NCBI RefSeq assembly: GCF_963576615.1
Contig: NC_088711.1
Span: forward strand, 12,137,869-12,201,868
Source: Watersipora subatra
Taxonomy: Eukaryota; Bryozoa; Gymnolaemata; Cheilostomatida; Watersiporidae
DNA length: 64,000 nt
Direction of reading: 5' to 3'
The notes beneath the pieces were generated by a model. The model searched no databases. It was not told where the DNA came from and saw only the letters and a program-made list of their open reading frames with translations. Made by a program: the position numbers and the translations under genes. Of this stretch, positions 23,186 through 38,000 are shown piece after piece; the stretch's first letter is position 1; each line of letters opens with the position of its first letter.

Positions 23186-23880
23186 TGAATATCACAACAC
23201 AAATCTTTACAAACTTGACATGCAAATCTTTATAAAATATATCAATTAGTACCATTAGTTTGCATCACAAAAACAAACTGTATAGCACAAGGATAGACAA
23301 CTCTTACACGAATTGTTACAGCTTGTAGTAATGTAATAAAATTTACTCAATGCAAAGGTGTTACTCAGATAGCTAATGGGAACAATAGAAATTATACTGA
23401 TATGATAGAAAAATTTTATATCTTTTTGATAGCTTATTTATACAACTTGAATAATCATTGCTGGCCTTTTAAAGACTGACAAATACCGATATTGCATTAA
23501 TCTTTGTTCATAGTGAAAAAGTAGAGAAAATAAGCCTTAATTTCTATGACCAGCGCAGCCTTGGTAAATAAATTGCTCCTAGAGCAACATCTTGGCAGCA
23601 TAAATCGAACCAAGCAGCGTGTCTGTGTGTTTTACTTTATTAATTAGTAGAATTATAACTAAGCAAAAATTAAGATAATTATGTTATAATATTGATTAAA
23701 TAAAAAAATAATAAATGAAAGCTTAAATCCTACATATTAAGGTATGATGAGGCCCACAAGCGCAGTAGCACTGCAGCTAGTTGAGGCGCTGGGTCCACAG
23801 AGGTTGGCATATTTTGGCTTATAAGTTGAGATATTTGGCATATTTCATCGTAATTTAAATAGTAGGCCAGTCTTGATTAA
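22425..23880. other. intergenic region 5' of the SLC46-like gene
   Basis: No coding region is recognised. It holds a (TA)n microsatellite at 23147-23182. The SLC46-like gene's promoter is probably here, but I see no specific element. Confidence 0.4.
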
Positions 23881-23884
23881 TCTA

Positions 23885-25640
23885 GGCTTAGCAAGTAGCT
23901 CCTAACATTTTTTTAAATGCTGAGATTTTTCGTAAACCTATTGGAAGACTGTTCAATTTTGATGGAACTCTATTCAATTGTTTTTTGACCGAAAGCAGTA
24001 TAGTGTACAATATTGGTAATGGTAGACTGGTTTTTAAAAATCTAATATAGTGAAAATCTTTTTTTACTTTATAATCATTGAAATAAAATTTTGAATGCAC
24101 CATCAAGAGAATTTTACGCTCGTATTTAATCGACAGGCAACACAAAAAGCTAAAGAAACAGGGACTGAGATGAAGTCAGTGGTGGTTTATCAGAGATTAT
24201 GTGTATTAGACTCGTTTGCGATATTAATATTTAAAAAAGAACCAAAATGAAGCATTTCCCAATGACTCCAGACAGTAACTAACTTTAGAGTTAATAAATG
24301 TGTTTTATATTAGTTTCATAACACTTATGGGTAACAGTTTGGAACTCATACTCGATATGGATATTATCTGCTTATTTAGCTCCTCAATGTGTGCATACCA
24401 TACCAGGTGTCTGTCCAAATAAATTCCTAATAATTTGATCAAAGATGTCTTCTGACACTCCAAATCATATTATTGGTTTTTATAATTTAATTTTTTGATA
24501 ATTTCTTATTATAATGTACATTGTTTTGTCCATGTTTACTGTTAGTTTATTTGTATTACACCATTGTTCAGTTTTTTAAAGTTCATTATCTATTATCTAT
24601 ATAATTATGTACTTCTCAAAGTATGCCTGCATGTCGTATATCTGTCTGCATTCCGACTATAGCTATTATTAGAATAACCTAGCTGGGCAACAATGCTGAC
24701 GCAATGTCATTGCCTACCGGCATTTGAAGCTTACTAACTAGGTTAGTGGAATTTTCCATTGGCAATGTGCCAGGCCACTTGGCAATGGCCTGTCACTTGC
24801 TGGAGAGTTGCCTGCCAGCGGGCTGCCAGCAAGTGGTAAGCAAATCTCATCACTTCTCATTGTTTACAAGCTGATTTTAAATACCCGGACAACGCCGGAA
24901 GGCACAGCTAGTTAACTATATCTGTCATTATTTAAACTGCTAGACTCAAAAAATAGATTCGTATCGTCAGCATATAGAATAGGTTTTAAATGATTAGTAG
25001 ACCACAAAAAATCATTATTATATCAAGAACAAAGTTGGACCCAGGAAAGAACCCTGAGGAACCCCACAATTTATACCTGAAAAGCTAGATTTATAGTTTT
25101 CTATGAATGCTCCGTTTTCTATATTTTAAGTAGCTTTTATTCAGTGAATAGAAAACGATGAAAAGTGCATCGACTTCAATTTGTGATCGAGTATCTAGTG
25201 GTCTACTCCTCCATTCACACAGGAGTGGCAAATGCCTTACTAATATCAAGAAATATCCCTAGTACTGCTCTGCCATGGTCCAATGCAGATAAAAAAATTA
25301 TTTATAAGCTCTATGAATGCTCGACTAGTGCTTTGATTTGTTTTGAAACCAAATTGTTGTGTTGTAAGAATGCTGTTATTTTTTAAATATTTGTATATTA
25401 GCAACTTTCTCAAAAATCTTACTAAAAATTGGCAATATAGATATTGATCTGTAATTTGATAAAAGCTTTAGTGAACCCTTTTTAAACAAAGGGTTTAGTT
25501 TTGCTATTTTAAGGCTATCGATGTATATACCTAATTGTAAGCTAGTGTTTATAACACATGTATGAGCTAGAGGATAAGCTAAAACAGGTGCCGCAATTTT
25601 CACAAGCTTTGCTGGAATTGAATCTAATCATGTAGCTTTA
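23885..25640 (-). mobile_element. decayed non-LTR retrotransposon (LINE) reverse transcriptase
   Basis: On the minus strand, 25603-25376 encodes LKIAKLNPLFKKGS followed by NYRSISILPIFSKIFEKV, the N-terminal reverse transcriptase block of jockey/CR1-like LINEs. Near 25077-25020 lies GINCGVPQGSFLGPTLFLIY, the conserved PQG block. At 24145-23888 there is LNSLPIGLRKISAFKKML, typical of the 3' end of such ORFs. Stops and frameshifts separate the pieces and the catalytic FADD box is not visible. It is a dead copy interrupted by the SINE-like repeat at about 24595-24915. Confidence 0.75.
24595..24915. repeat. composite SINE-like repeat with CCCGGGCAACGCC-type tail
   Basis: It ends TTTAAATACCCGGACAACGC followed by CGGAAGGCACAGCTAGTT. 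The same ATTTTCCATTGGCAATGTGC through TACCCGG-CAACG tail occurs at 32060-32416 and 41500-41878, and a stub of the tail is near 35580. It lies inside the LINE, so it inserted later. Confidence 0.65.
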
Positions 25641-25902
25641 TTTGATGTTATCTTACAATTACCTATTTAATTTGAATAAATCAAACATGCACAGATGGCT
25701 CACTAATGTGGGAACACAATTCCTTAAACTATATCAGGAAAAATCACACACCCTCTAACAAATGCGTATGGACAGATAACCCTCAACACCACACCAGATA
25801 CACCAGTATACTTTATATCTAATTCACTGCAAACCGGAATAATGGAGAGTTAAAAAGGCTCACATATCAATGGCAATGGAATATAAATATAGATAGAATA
25901 GG

Positions 25903-25908
25903 TTTATT
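25903..25908 (-). terminator. AATAAA polyadenylation signal for HSPA14
   Basis: TTTATT on the plus strand is AATAAA in the gene's sense, 98 bp after the stop codon at 26006. Distance and context fit a poly(A) signal. Confidence 0.55.
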
Positions 25909-26005
25909 GATAGGAGATTAGCAATGACCATGCTAAAGGAAGAATAGCTCAAGATCCATGATTGAATGCATGGACGAAATAAAAAATCATCAGAACTCTG
26001 CTATG

Positions 26006-29000
26006 CTATGACCTTGAGCAATTCATCTGCTTATCATTACAGGTTGGCACCGTAACCTCTGTGTGTGCCTTGCTCTTCTCATCGACACAGGATATGTGTA
26101 ACAACCCTTCCCTGTAATCATATTGAAAACTCAGTGGATCAACATGTTTCATCAAGCCTCCTAGTCAAGAATATTAGAATTCATCTTGTTCATCATGTAT
26201 ATAGGACATTGTATCCTGAACATATATATAGGACATTAGTATTCTGAGGTCTAAAGGGTTGGGGAAAACTGCAGAAACAGCACAGGAGAGACAATTCAGA
26301 TAACGGACGGAAACTGTCGGATTCACACGGAATGGGACTTTTTGGCTCAGACATTCTCGCACAAGACTTTTGGCATGAGGATTTCTGGCGCAAAAGTTCT
26401 TGGAATAGGTTACAAGTCCAGAATTTATACATCTTTAGTTGTGACTTATGGTTCAACATACTTTACCCAAAAATGGTAGAGAAAATGTTGTACATAACGG
26501 CTACATTTACATAGTTAACAGATATAGTTCACGAGATCCTTCAAACAAATTTTGCTGATGTGAACATAAAAATTTGTTTTTATCTACTTCAAAGAATGAG
26601 GTATTACGTGTGAAGTTTTATTCCACCCACGACCAAACGAGCGGGAGCGAAGTTTGAGAGTTTTTATGATAAATGCATGTGCACACAACTTACAAAATTA
26701 TTCATGAACGTCGCAAACCCTTGTTTCAAAATCTCATCAACAAATTTAACCATCGTTTTGTAGAGTCGTTAAAGTATAATAACGATACGAAAAACATATA
26801 AAGACTATTTAAATATGTTACCAAGTCTTTGCTAATTGTCGACAGTCTCTTAAAACTTACCCATCTGATCGGATTATACACAAATAGACAAATTAATTTG
26901 GCCGAAATTCGTCACAGAAAGCTTGACAAGCTTGGTTTAATAAAAGTTAAGACCAGTAAACGAAACGCCGAGCGACAGAGAATAGAATCAGTAAGTCGTG
27001 CGCATTTCACGAAAAAATAACGTGCACATTTCACCAGTCTATAACATTGTCGAATTGCCGAAGGTTTCTGTAATTAACATAGAAGTACAGAAATCGTTTC
27101 TTTTTTGCCGATTTCAAAGTAACTGCCATTTTGGAAACTTTTGAGTACTTTGGTATTCTAACTGATGTCCAAAGCAGTGAAAGTAAAGGAAATGACGATG
27201 ATATTTTTTTCTAACGATTCTTATAAGAGTATTACAATATTTAATTATAAGTTTAGATGACTATTGAAGTGTTATAGTCACACTAACAACATCGATGATG
27301 AGTAATATGTTACTGCTGATATTTTTTGTAAATAGTTTTGTTAAATAGATTTTCTAAAAATCTATATAAATATCACAACTTCTTGATATTGTCAGCTATG
27401 ACGTTTTGAAATTTAAACAAAATTTTGCATTGGTTTTCTATTATTACTGTATTACTATATTAATAACATTGGTTATTCTAATAATATCAGTGCATTTTAC
27501 TTCTAATATTGGCCAATATTGCATTTCTCCTTTTGCAAGGGGAAAAATATAAACATAATCTTTTCCTTTCATTATGGCTGTTTGTTGTATATAATAACAC
27601 CCATACCCAGTACATTACAGCTACCATTGCAGTTATCCTATTGCGCTGCAGTGCCATTTGACTGCTAATATTGCATTTCTCAACCATCAGTACCCTTTCT
27701 TTTTTTCCAATATCACTTTGGTCGTGGGCTGTATGACAGTGGAATTTCTAGTGAATAAAATGTTTTTTACTTAAACTTTTACCTAACAGGACTATTAATG
27801 AATTAAATAATTGTATTATTTATTTACTGTATATAAGCATAAATAATTTCTTTGGTGTAAAAATAGCAATGCCAAAAAGTCTGAACCAAAAAGTCCTAGA
27901 CCGGACTCACATTGTAGTAGTCATGCAGCGAGTAGTACTAGATGGAGTGATGACAAAAGTAACCTGGTTTAGAATCTCTAGGTCCCGAAGCCTTACACAG
28001 GACCAAAAACTGCACAATAGATTGGAACTAATGCTACTTACCTGTCTATGGAAAAGTGAACTTCAACAACTGCCCCTTCACCTACATCTTTTAAAGCCAG
28101 CTGCAAGAATTAAAAATGTTTAAGAAACAGGAAAAACTCTTGAGTCTAGAACACAGGTGTCAATCACATGGCCCGCGGGCCACATGTGGCTCGCCAGGTC
28201 ATTTTATGTGGCCCGCGAGAGCTTAACTCATTCGCACCCGACGGAGTTAACTCCCGTATTTATAACGTTGCTAGGCACCCGATGTGCGTTATTTTGCCTC
28301 TGAATTTTATCTACTCCTTGTATCATTATTTTTAAATTACATTACAATAATTTTGATTAGCTAGAAAGAATAATTTCTGGCTAATCAAACAAACGTACAA
28401 ATATACCTCGATGATGTCTGTGGCAAAAGTTATAACTAAAATACTACACCCGTTTTGACATCTTGCTAAACCGGAAATCATCGCGGTCACTTTAAATTTT
28501 ATCGTTTACGATCAATTTTTTCAACTCCAGAAGTAAATATGCAGATTCAGAAGGGTTAAGACAGTGAAAGACTGCATAAATCAAATCAAAACATTATTTT
28601 TAATGTTTCAAAGTTCATTTTAACTTTTAATTTTGTCAATTTGAATCGTTATGCTCGAATGAAAATGCACTTCTTACACGGGTACTCCGAGCGTTGCGAT
28701 AGGCGATGAGTAGAAAGACAGAAGGGTATATTACAAAAAAACACCATCTCATTCACCTTTAGAAATGCTCTCAATTGAAAATATACTTCAAATAACCTTA
28801 AAATCACAAATTTTACCAATTAAAACACTCACCTTTTCTAATAATATACAACTTTCAAAAGACACTTTGCGGGCGAAAACGAGCGTTTAATGTAGACCTT
28901 TGAGTATTGGGATTCGATATATAACGACTACAGGAAAAGCTTACGCAATGAACATTTGACCTCGTCATTAGATTGGCCACAAACGTTATACTTTATCTCT

Positions 29001-32000
29001 TTGCGAAGTTGTGCTGAGCGACTTGTAACACAAAGACAAATAAACACTGCTACAGTCGATATGAAAATACATCATCCTAGATTATGTAAAAACTAGTCTA
29101 GTCTTTAAAACAAAGCTTGCTAAGCCTGTGAACCATTGATTGTATCAATAATAAGAACTTCCAAATCAAAAGGGAGTGTTTTCACTATTGACCACTTCCA
29201 TATGAAAATATGTTGTGCAAGAGTAAACTGACCTTAGCAAGGACTTCTATAGGAGTATCAGAGCCCTGTGTAACTAGGAGCCTAAATGTGGACTGACTGG
29301 AGCAGTATGTTCGCTTGGCTTTAGCTGGCACTGAATGGCCAGTGTGAAACAACTCCTCGATACAGGAGCCCTACAATAAGAACTGACATAGTACAATCAT
29401 ACCTCGACATACGAGTGCCCCAACATATGAGAAATTTAAGTTTAGAACAAAATTTTGAGCAAGTTGTTGCCTTGAGATATGAGACAGATTTGAGATACCA
29501 GCATGTGAGGCAGTTATGAATGCGGCCGATAGATGGAGAAGTATGTGAGAGGCTGCTTTCGAGAACAGCATCGCTCGGTCTTCCGCATCATATTAGTTTG
29601 AAAAAGCGTTCACAATGCCAGTTAAAACTGATGGTGAAAGCAATGCAAAAAGCGCCAAACTAGAAGATAATAAAATGAAAACGAAGAAAAAATTATAATT
29701 AAGTTTATTGTAAGATTGAAACTTATTTTCAAGTGTGTGTTTAGTAAACCAAATTCATTTAAGTTAAATGTAATGTTAATGTTATGTAGTGTCACATAAG
29801 TGTAGCGTACTGAATGTGTTGCGAGAGAATGTCTCTCTCACATTGCTGTTAGCCACTACAATCTGTCTCGAAGGTAAGAAGTCCATGCAGTACTGTATAT
29901 AATGTTACATTTTATTGCAGATCATAACCACTAGATAGGTATTTGTTACTTTATGAGAGTAGGTAGTGAATTAGAACGACTAATAACACATTTTCCATGG
30001 TAATATCCTGTTTGTAGGTGGTTTTTATCAGGTGATGAGAATAGATAAATTTTTATTTGTTTATTTTATAAAGGAAATATTGCTTTGACATGCGAGCTCA
30101 GACCCGGGATGCATTAAGCTGGTACGTCGAGGTATGACAGTATATGGGGGGGGGGGGAGTGAACAGCCAAACAGAGAAGGTCAATTCCAAGGGATAGACA
30201 GCTATGGGTATGGGGGAACTGACCTGAGCCGCACAGTTGATACACCGAGTGAGAGTGGGCAACTCTTCAGTAGGTAATACGCTCTCGCCTTCACAGCTTG
30301 ATAGTATAATACTCGCCTGCAGTAGTTACAGCAATCAGACGTAAAACTAGGAATGCCACAAACAATCCTATATAATCTTTATTAGCGATTATAAAACATC
30401 AAATAATACAATTATGGTTTTGTTTCAAAATTCAAATAGATATTTCATTTTACAAAGAAACACATCCATAGTCGCAGCAGTGATTATTTTGCTATAACAG
30501 CGGCCTGTTGGTAAGAACATAGTAATAAGATCTGGCTCATGTGGGGCTAGTAACAATTTGTATATGATTTCAGAGTACTTCTTCAAAGCAATAAGCAAGC
30601 TTTACAGAAAATTCTCGTGCCAACAATACCTATAGTGCTGACGCCTAGTCGCCTAGTTTAATTAGAAGCAATGTATACCTGCGTGGCAGCACCAAAGGCT
30701 ATCACCTCATCTGTTGCTATACTGTCATAGAGCTCAGCATCCTTGAATATATCTTGTATCTTTTTCACAACACATTGGAGCTTGGTGCCGCCGCCAGACA
30801 ATATTACCTGAAACATACAACTTAAGGCTAGATGTATATACACATATATAAGGGTGTTGACTGTAACTAGCTAGCCAGCTAAACCAAGAATAGTGAATAG
30901 CTCTTTTTCCCCATCATTCCTCGTATCTTCAAATCATCTCTTCTTTTCCTTGCTTCTTCCAGTGCATCCTGTTAACATTTGGTCTATATGCATCTACTGT
31001 AGATGAATTCAATGAGAAGTCACAGACCTCCCTGAGCTCACGTAAGCCCGACTGCCCATGATCAGTATCTGATAGGCTTGTGCATTATGAGGTCAATAAA
31101 CTTATTACGTATGACAGTTGTTAAAGATTATCATACAATGTCAACCTAACAGTACCACAGATATTGTGAGAGTCACAGCCAGAACATCTTATGACTTTCC
31201 CAACTAGCGATATTAAATTGGAGTAAATATGTAACTTCAAATCTATTCTAAATATATGACAGTAAAAGTCTTCTCAGAATATGCAGTTTTATAAGTGAAA
31301 CAAAAATGCTGGTGAAAATTAAAAATGAATCATAAAAAATATGAAAATAATAAAAGATATGTAAGCTGTGAGTTTAAATGTAACCATGTCTAAAATAGAA
31401 TAAGTTACGCAGTGTATCTTCATCACCATCTCTACCTTACAGACTCCAAACTGCTGAGCTTACAATTCCGTTCCAATGTCTCCAAAGTACTATAGCAATA
31501 ACAACTTTTCTAATTGATTACGATATTATGTTGTTCACATACAACAGTTTTTGGTATTGGTTTATATATAATATAAACGTATGTTATATATTGGTTTATA
31601 TATGATATGTATGCTCTAATTATTGTGTAATTACCAGAAATACTTTATTAGGAGTTACCATAAATGTTAGGGCTATGGAATGGTATAAATAGATAACAGT
31701 TAAAACATTTACTCCCACATACACTCGTTTCAACATACAAAGCAAACTTCAAAACGAACTAATGTTGCATGTATTGAATAGAGAATTATTTTTTCATCAA
31801 GACAATTGCGAAACAATACACCATAAAAATCATTGATGGATGTTCCACGCACACAATGTTTGGCTAATCGAGGTGGAGAGGTTTGATTATCACGCTGTTC
31901 ATTTGTGTCTATGAGAAGACAACTTCAATGCACTTGGCAACCTAATATAGTAGTATAGAATAGCTAATATAAGAAGCAATAAAATTCTGTAATTTTTAAC

Positions 32001-35000
32001 ATGCCCAAAAAATGATTTTAATAATGACACAACACGATTTGTAATTATTTCTCAAAATTTGTGAATATGTATGTGTGTCCCTCCAGCTATAGCTATTAAA
32101 ATCTTGGAATAAATAATCTGTATCGAAGAATATTTGATCTCGGGCCCTGCCATTCACCAATCAGACGTCGTACCAATTAGGCTACAGCGATTAATTAGTT
32201 CGTTAGCTGATATATGTCGGTATATGGGAGCAAAAACCCAACAGCTTTGCGTACTACGCAGGGTTATTGCGTAAGTAAGTGTTATTAGTAAGATTACTCA
32301 AATTTTCCATTGGCAATGTGCCAGGCTAATAGCAAGTAGCAGGCAACTTTCATTACTTCTCATTGTTTATAAGCTGATTTTTAATACCCGGACAACGGTG
32401 GGAACCACAGCTAGTAATATATAACGTTGATAAACCAAACCTTGAGATTGATCAGTAATAGCAGTTCAATGCTAGACTAGCAGTTTGCTATCATAAACAA
32501 AGTTCTATAAATACCACAGATTAAAATAGTTAACAAATAGTTTAATAGATTAACTATAATGATTTTCAACGATGTAGACTGCCCTGAAATGATTTAATAA
32601 ATTTATATTTTTTATGCTGCTATGTATTCGGTATATAATTTTCCAAATATCTCAAAGTATACTCTTACTTGAAAATATTGATTAAAGAATAACACTGAGC
32701 CCATTTTAGTAATCCCGCATTGCCGAAGCAACATGAATTTGCCACACAACTTGGTTGGCTATAGGGTCAAACATTTTAAATATATAATAGCTATACATAC
32801 CATTTCAAAAACCGTAGTTGAATGGTGATGAGATGTTGCAAGTAGTGACAAGAGGTAATAAGTAGTTACAATGAGTAGCTGATCATGACAAGAAATAGCT
32901 AGTGATGATAAGCAAAAACAAGTCTTGATATAGAATAGCAAGTGATGACAATGAAAAGCAAGCGATGACAATGTAAAGCAAGTGATGACAAGGTATAGCA
33001 AGTCATGACAAGTTATACCAAGTCATAACAATGTAAAGCAAGTCATGGCAAGGCATAGCAAGTGACGACAAGGTATAGCAAGTGATGACAACGTATAGCA
33101 AGTGATGACAAGGTATGGCAAGTGATGAAAAAGTATAGTAAGTCATAGCAAGGTAAAGCGAGTCCTAACAATCTAAACAAAGTCATAACAAGTTAAAGCA
33201 AGTCATGGCAAGGTATTGCAAGCAGTAAAGGTTTCTGCGGTTAAACACCAAGGGCCTAGCAACATACACTCAATACCTAACATACATGTTCTGTGCAGTA
33301 GACAACCACTTTATTCATGCGTACAGAATTAACGCGGTTGCACATTAGCCAAGCGGTTGATATTCAGTGCGGATCTCCCTCTACAGTTCCCCAATAGTAA
33401 AACCCAACCATTCGCAGCTGTGTGAAATTTACATTTGTTTCTGTCAGCCAATGGTTCCCACTGTATATTAGTGAGAAGAAAGTTTTTATGTTCATTAAGT
33501 CAAATGAAGTTATTTTAAACACCGTCTTATAAATGGCTCTATCAATTCCGCCATTCATATCGCAAGTAATAAATATTTGATATTTATACATGTGTGTGCT
33601 AGCAGTACAACTTGAAATAAAAACAAATAGTGATAGTCGAAATTACTGGAGTTGTTAGCAACACTTTGGCCATACGAGCTCTGATTGTCCCCCAAGTTGT
33701 GTTTCGACGCTCAAAAAGACACTTTCATTTTATGATAAAACTGCCAATGATGCTGCTATCGCAGAGATTATTGCTGTTTACACTGACGGTTTAGGACACA
33801 TGTGTCACCAAAGATGCTAGCATCTTAAATGTTTAGCATTTAGTGCGCTAATGTAAGTGGACCATAAACAGTAAACCTTGGAGTTATCTGAACATGGCTA
33901 TTCAGATAATAAGACATGATACACTACTACACTGTGAATACACCGCTATACCTTTTGAATATTGCTCCTCTCCAGACCACTGGCTACTAAACATTCATCT
34001 ATTAATGTCTGTAATTTGGACAACAAGTTGAGACTCAGCATGTCCATTCTGCCCCTGTAAAAGCCCAACAAATAATACCAAAAATACAGTGTTGTGTGGG
34101 CATGGAATAAACTAGACCCGTTTGTTAGAAAACTAAAATTCTCATCTACAACATAGTTACTCATTCTAAATTTAGTCAGTAGCAATAAATTATATATTAT
34201 ATTAATCCCCATTTTGTCCCCACTTCGCACGTGTGAACCAAACAGTTGTTAAAATTTTGTTTTGGAATTATTATGTCGGCTAAATTCAGAACACAGCATT
34301 TTTTAACAGTTTGAAAGGAACATCTGTACAGATATGATCAAACCACATACATTTTTATTTGCTTACTTTAAGTCATATAAATGTATATGACATAAAATAA
34401 GCAAATACACAACTGAAATCATGATTCTATGTTACTATATTAAGTGCATGCATTCTAAATACGCTGTGTAACATGCGGACAGAGCATTAATATGGGACTG
34501 ATAAAGTTACAAGATTATCTACCAATATAAACATGTGAAAGTATGATAGAATTACAAGAGATTATTTACCAATATAAACATGTGAAAGTATGATCGAATT
34601 ACAAGATTATCTACCAATATAAACATGTGAAAGTTTGATTGAATTACAAGATTATCTACCAATATAAACATGTGAAAGTATGATAGAATTACAAGATGAT
34701 CTACCAATATGAACATGTGAGCTGAGGCACACCCACATAGTCTCACAAACCTGGCTATGTTGCCAGAGAAGTCAATCCCCTCGTGTAGAGAGTCTATAGA
34801 ACAGTGAGCATTAGGTAGGGTAGTCAACGTGTGTTTGCAGGTCTCGGAAGCACTCAAAAGTTTATTCCACGCTCTTTTGTTCTCCTTTGGGTTTGCCTTG
34901 AACTGCCTATAACAGTTACACGCAACAGTATTGTACCTAGACAGCTCCGGTGTATAATTTCTTGAAGAGATTCCCAAGAGAAGACGACCTTTCAATACAT

Positions 35001-38000
35001 ACAAGGTTTTTCGTAATGCCCATAAGCGAGTAGATTTCACAACATAGCATTGAACTTAATGGCAAGCACACCATTTTGTTATCAACTAGACAAAACCTGA
35101 GATGTCACCAACCGCCAGCAATGCAACAATTAATTACTATCATTACAGATAACTAATCACAATTTGATGATTAACTTTGATGACCAACTTACTGAGAACA
35201 ATAGAGCTCAGCTATTGGTTGTACTCCAATAAGCCAATCCCAAAAAAGTTTTTATAAAGACAAAATAAAAGAGAAAAGCATCAATATACATCTAAGTGGC
35301 TAAACATCTACATGACATGAGTATGTGTAAATATGACTTCATATTTGCTGAATTACCTTTCTATATGAGCACACAGCCAAGTGACTATAGAACTAATAGA
35401 CTATACAACTGTGAGCTTGTTTCTACTGAAACCAGCTGAATAATAGAATTGTAGTCTTCTCCAGAAGCTAAGATAAGGAGTGACTGTTTCTTGTGATAAT
35501 AAGCTGAGCATCATTCAAGCTAGTCATTGCCCAAGGACCGACTCAAATTCATTAGGTAATTATTCTATTACTTGTGTAACGCCGGGCATTCAGCTAGTAT
35601 AATGCTATTTGTAAATCATCTTAATTTTTCAAGTGCGCTTTGATATGTAATTTAATTCTATTGTTACTTCTGTTTATCATTCTGGAGAATATTATATCAT
35701 TATTACAACGATACAGAAGTCAGCAAAGTTCAATATTACTTGAAACCTGTTCAACAACCTTTTTCAAATATGGCCAAAGCAGCCCATGTGAAATGGTCCA
35801 TTTTAAAAGGACAAAAGTATAAATAAGCCCCTTTGTTTAGTTTTCACTAAATATGCCTATAGAAAGTACAGTAGACGCCCATTCCATAATCTGTTCCAAT
35901 AACGTTTACGGTAAAAGAATTTCATGTTATACAAGGTGTAAAATACACATAAATATTTTGATCCTCTCAAAGATCCATTCCAAACTCACCTCTTTGACCA
36001 TTCAAAATTAAAAAAACTGAACTTGATATTTTAATTTAATGTACAGTAACTGGTACTATTGATTTGCATCAACAACTTTTTTTTCTTATCACTAACACTT
36101 GGTTTAGTGTTCATGATCTCAGGGTAATTGTACGTTAAGCTAAGATGATGTAACACTTGCAATATCAATTTGAATTCATTTTTTTCACTTTTTGCTTCAC
36201 ATGAAGGTTTATGCAGCAAAGAAAAAATGTAAATATGGGTCATGATCTCAGAAAGTGGGGCTAAGTTGAAAATTATTAAAATTTAGATAGTAGCTCAGCT
36301 TAAAGGTTGACTTGCAACAAAATTCACATTACAGTTTATTTGGTATCAAAATATTCACCATGTCTTACTCTGCTGTGTTGTAGGTGCAAAATATGTGGAA
36401 ATGTGATTACAAGCTCTTAAAAACTCAAAAGCGAACAGTTAATCGCAGCCATCACGAGAATACCGTAGATTGGAATCTCTGGCATCGATGGATCTTTGGC
36501 ATCGATGGAACATGGAAAATCATCTACATCAAAACTTTCCTCTTCATCAGATGATTCTGCATCAGTTACATTGCCAATGCATTCTTTGAATGTGTCATTT
36601 AAATCTTTATTATTAATCGTGTCAATGAAAAAAAACACTCATTCGACATATGCGATGCCATGTTTTATTATTTCCGGTTTGCATAGCAACGGCTTCGCGA
36701 GGCAAATTTGGGTTGTTTTAAGCTTCTAATAGTCAAGCAGAGTTCAGATTTTGAAACAGCATACTTGATTCGCCTAAATAAATGTAACTTTAAAAATACA
36801 ACAAATGCACGTGGGATTGAGTTTACCAACTTGCAATCGCTATTACGCAAATTCAATAAGTGCAACTTAACTCCACTTACCGAGATCATGACCCATATTG
36901 TATACCATAGATACTCCAATAAGTCGTTTTCTCTCTAAAGTGTGGCGAGAACAAAAACCATACTTTAAAAGTGAACTATGGGACTCTCGATATTCAAATC
37001 GAATTTGAGAGAATGGACCGACTTGACACTTTACATCAAGTTGGTGCATTTTCTTTCCACACTTAATGTGGAATTTATGTGAAAAGTTTAAGTTATAGGG
37101 GCGTCTATTGTACACTGCGTAGGCAGTAACAAAAATGCCTATGTCAACAGCATTTGAGCGAATCATTAAATGAACGCAGATCTACGCAACAAATCTAAAA
37201 TTGATTTTCATACAAGTCAAGATATGAAAGTGCTATTACTTTATAAAGCTCGTCAAACTCTCATGGGACTTATTCAACCTTAACAAGTGATAGAGTTTCT
37301 TTCAAGCAAGCTGAACCGAGATGTGATCATGCGACGGCAGCAAACCCAGGTACATTATTAAATACCTTTGAAAGTCAGCAGCGAAGTGATCTGCTATAAG
37401 CTCTGTGAACATATCGCCAGCTATATCATCAGTATTCACATCGGAGAGAAGTCTGTACATGCCATCAGTGATAGAGAAACATGAAACAGTTGAACTGCTT
37501 CCACCAACTCGTACAACTATTGCATTGCTGTCAAGTAAGATAATTAGAAGATAAGTAGAAGATAATTTACAATATGTACACCTGAAAAATCATATTTTGT
37601 AACACAACCGTTGCTTCCAAAGGATTACCATCATACAGTGGAATCACCATACATGGCATATACAGTAGAACCTCAGCGCTCAACCTCCTCCTTACTCGAG
37701 CAATTCGGTGCTCAACCAAAGAAATCGAGCAGCTTTATGTATTTGAATTTGAACAGATTTTCGGTGCTCAAAATAGCCAAGCTGAGCAGGAGAATACTAA
37801 CCAAGAAGGAAAGAAGCAGAGTTGAGTCGAATGCATTCCTCGGCCTATCTCGACCATTTGGTAAGCGTCTATCCGACTCAAACCGTTAGCAGAGTAAGAC
37901 GTACACGGTTCAATCGAGAAGAACCTTTTTGCCAGTTTTCCACTTTTTGTGTTGCTTGAGCCCTTAATAATGGATTTAAAGAAAACTAATTGTTCTTTCA

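Noticed and set aside
36417-36638. Acidic frame ([15 protein letters not shown]) as a transposase gene
   Set aside because: Only about 70 codons, overlapping the junction of two repeat elements, with no DDE motif. It is mentioned only as a possible remnant.
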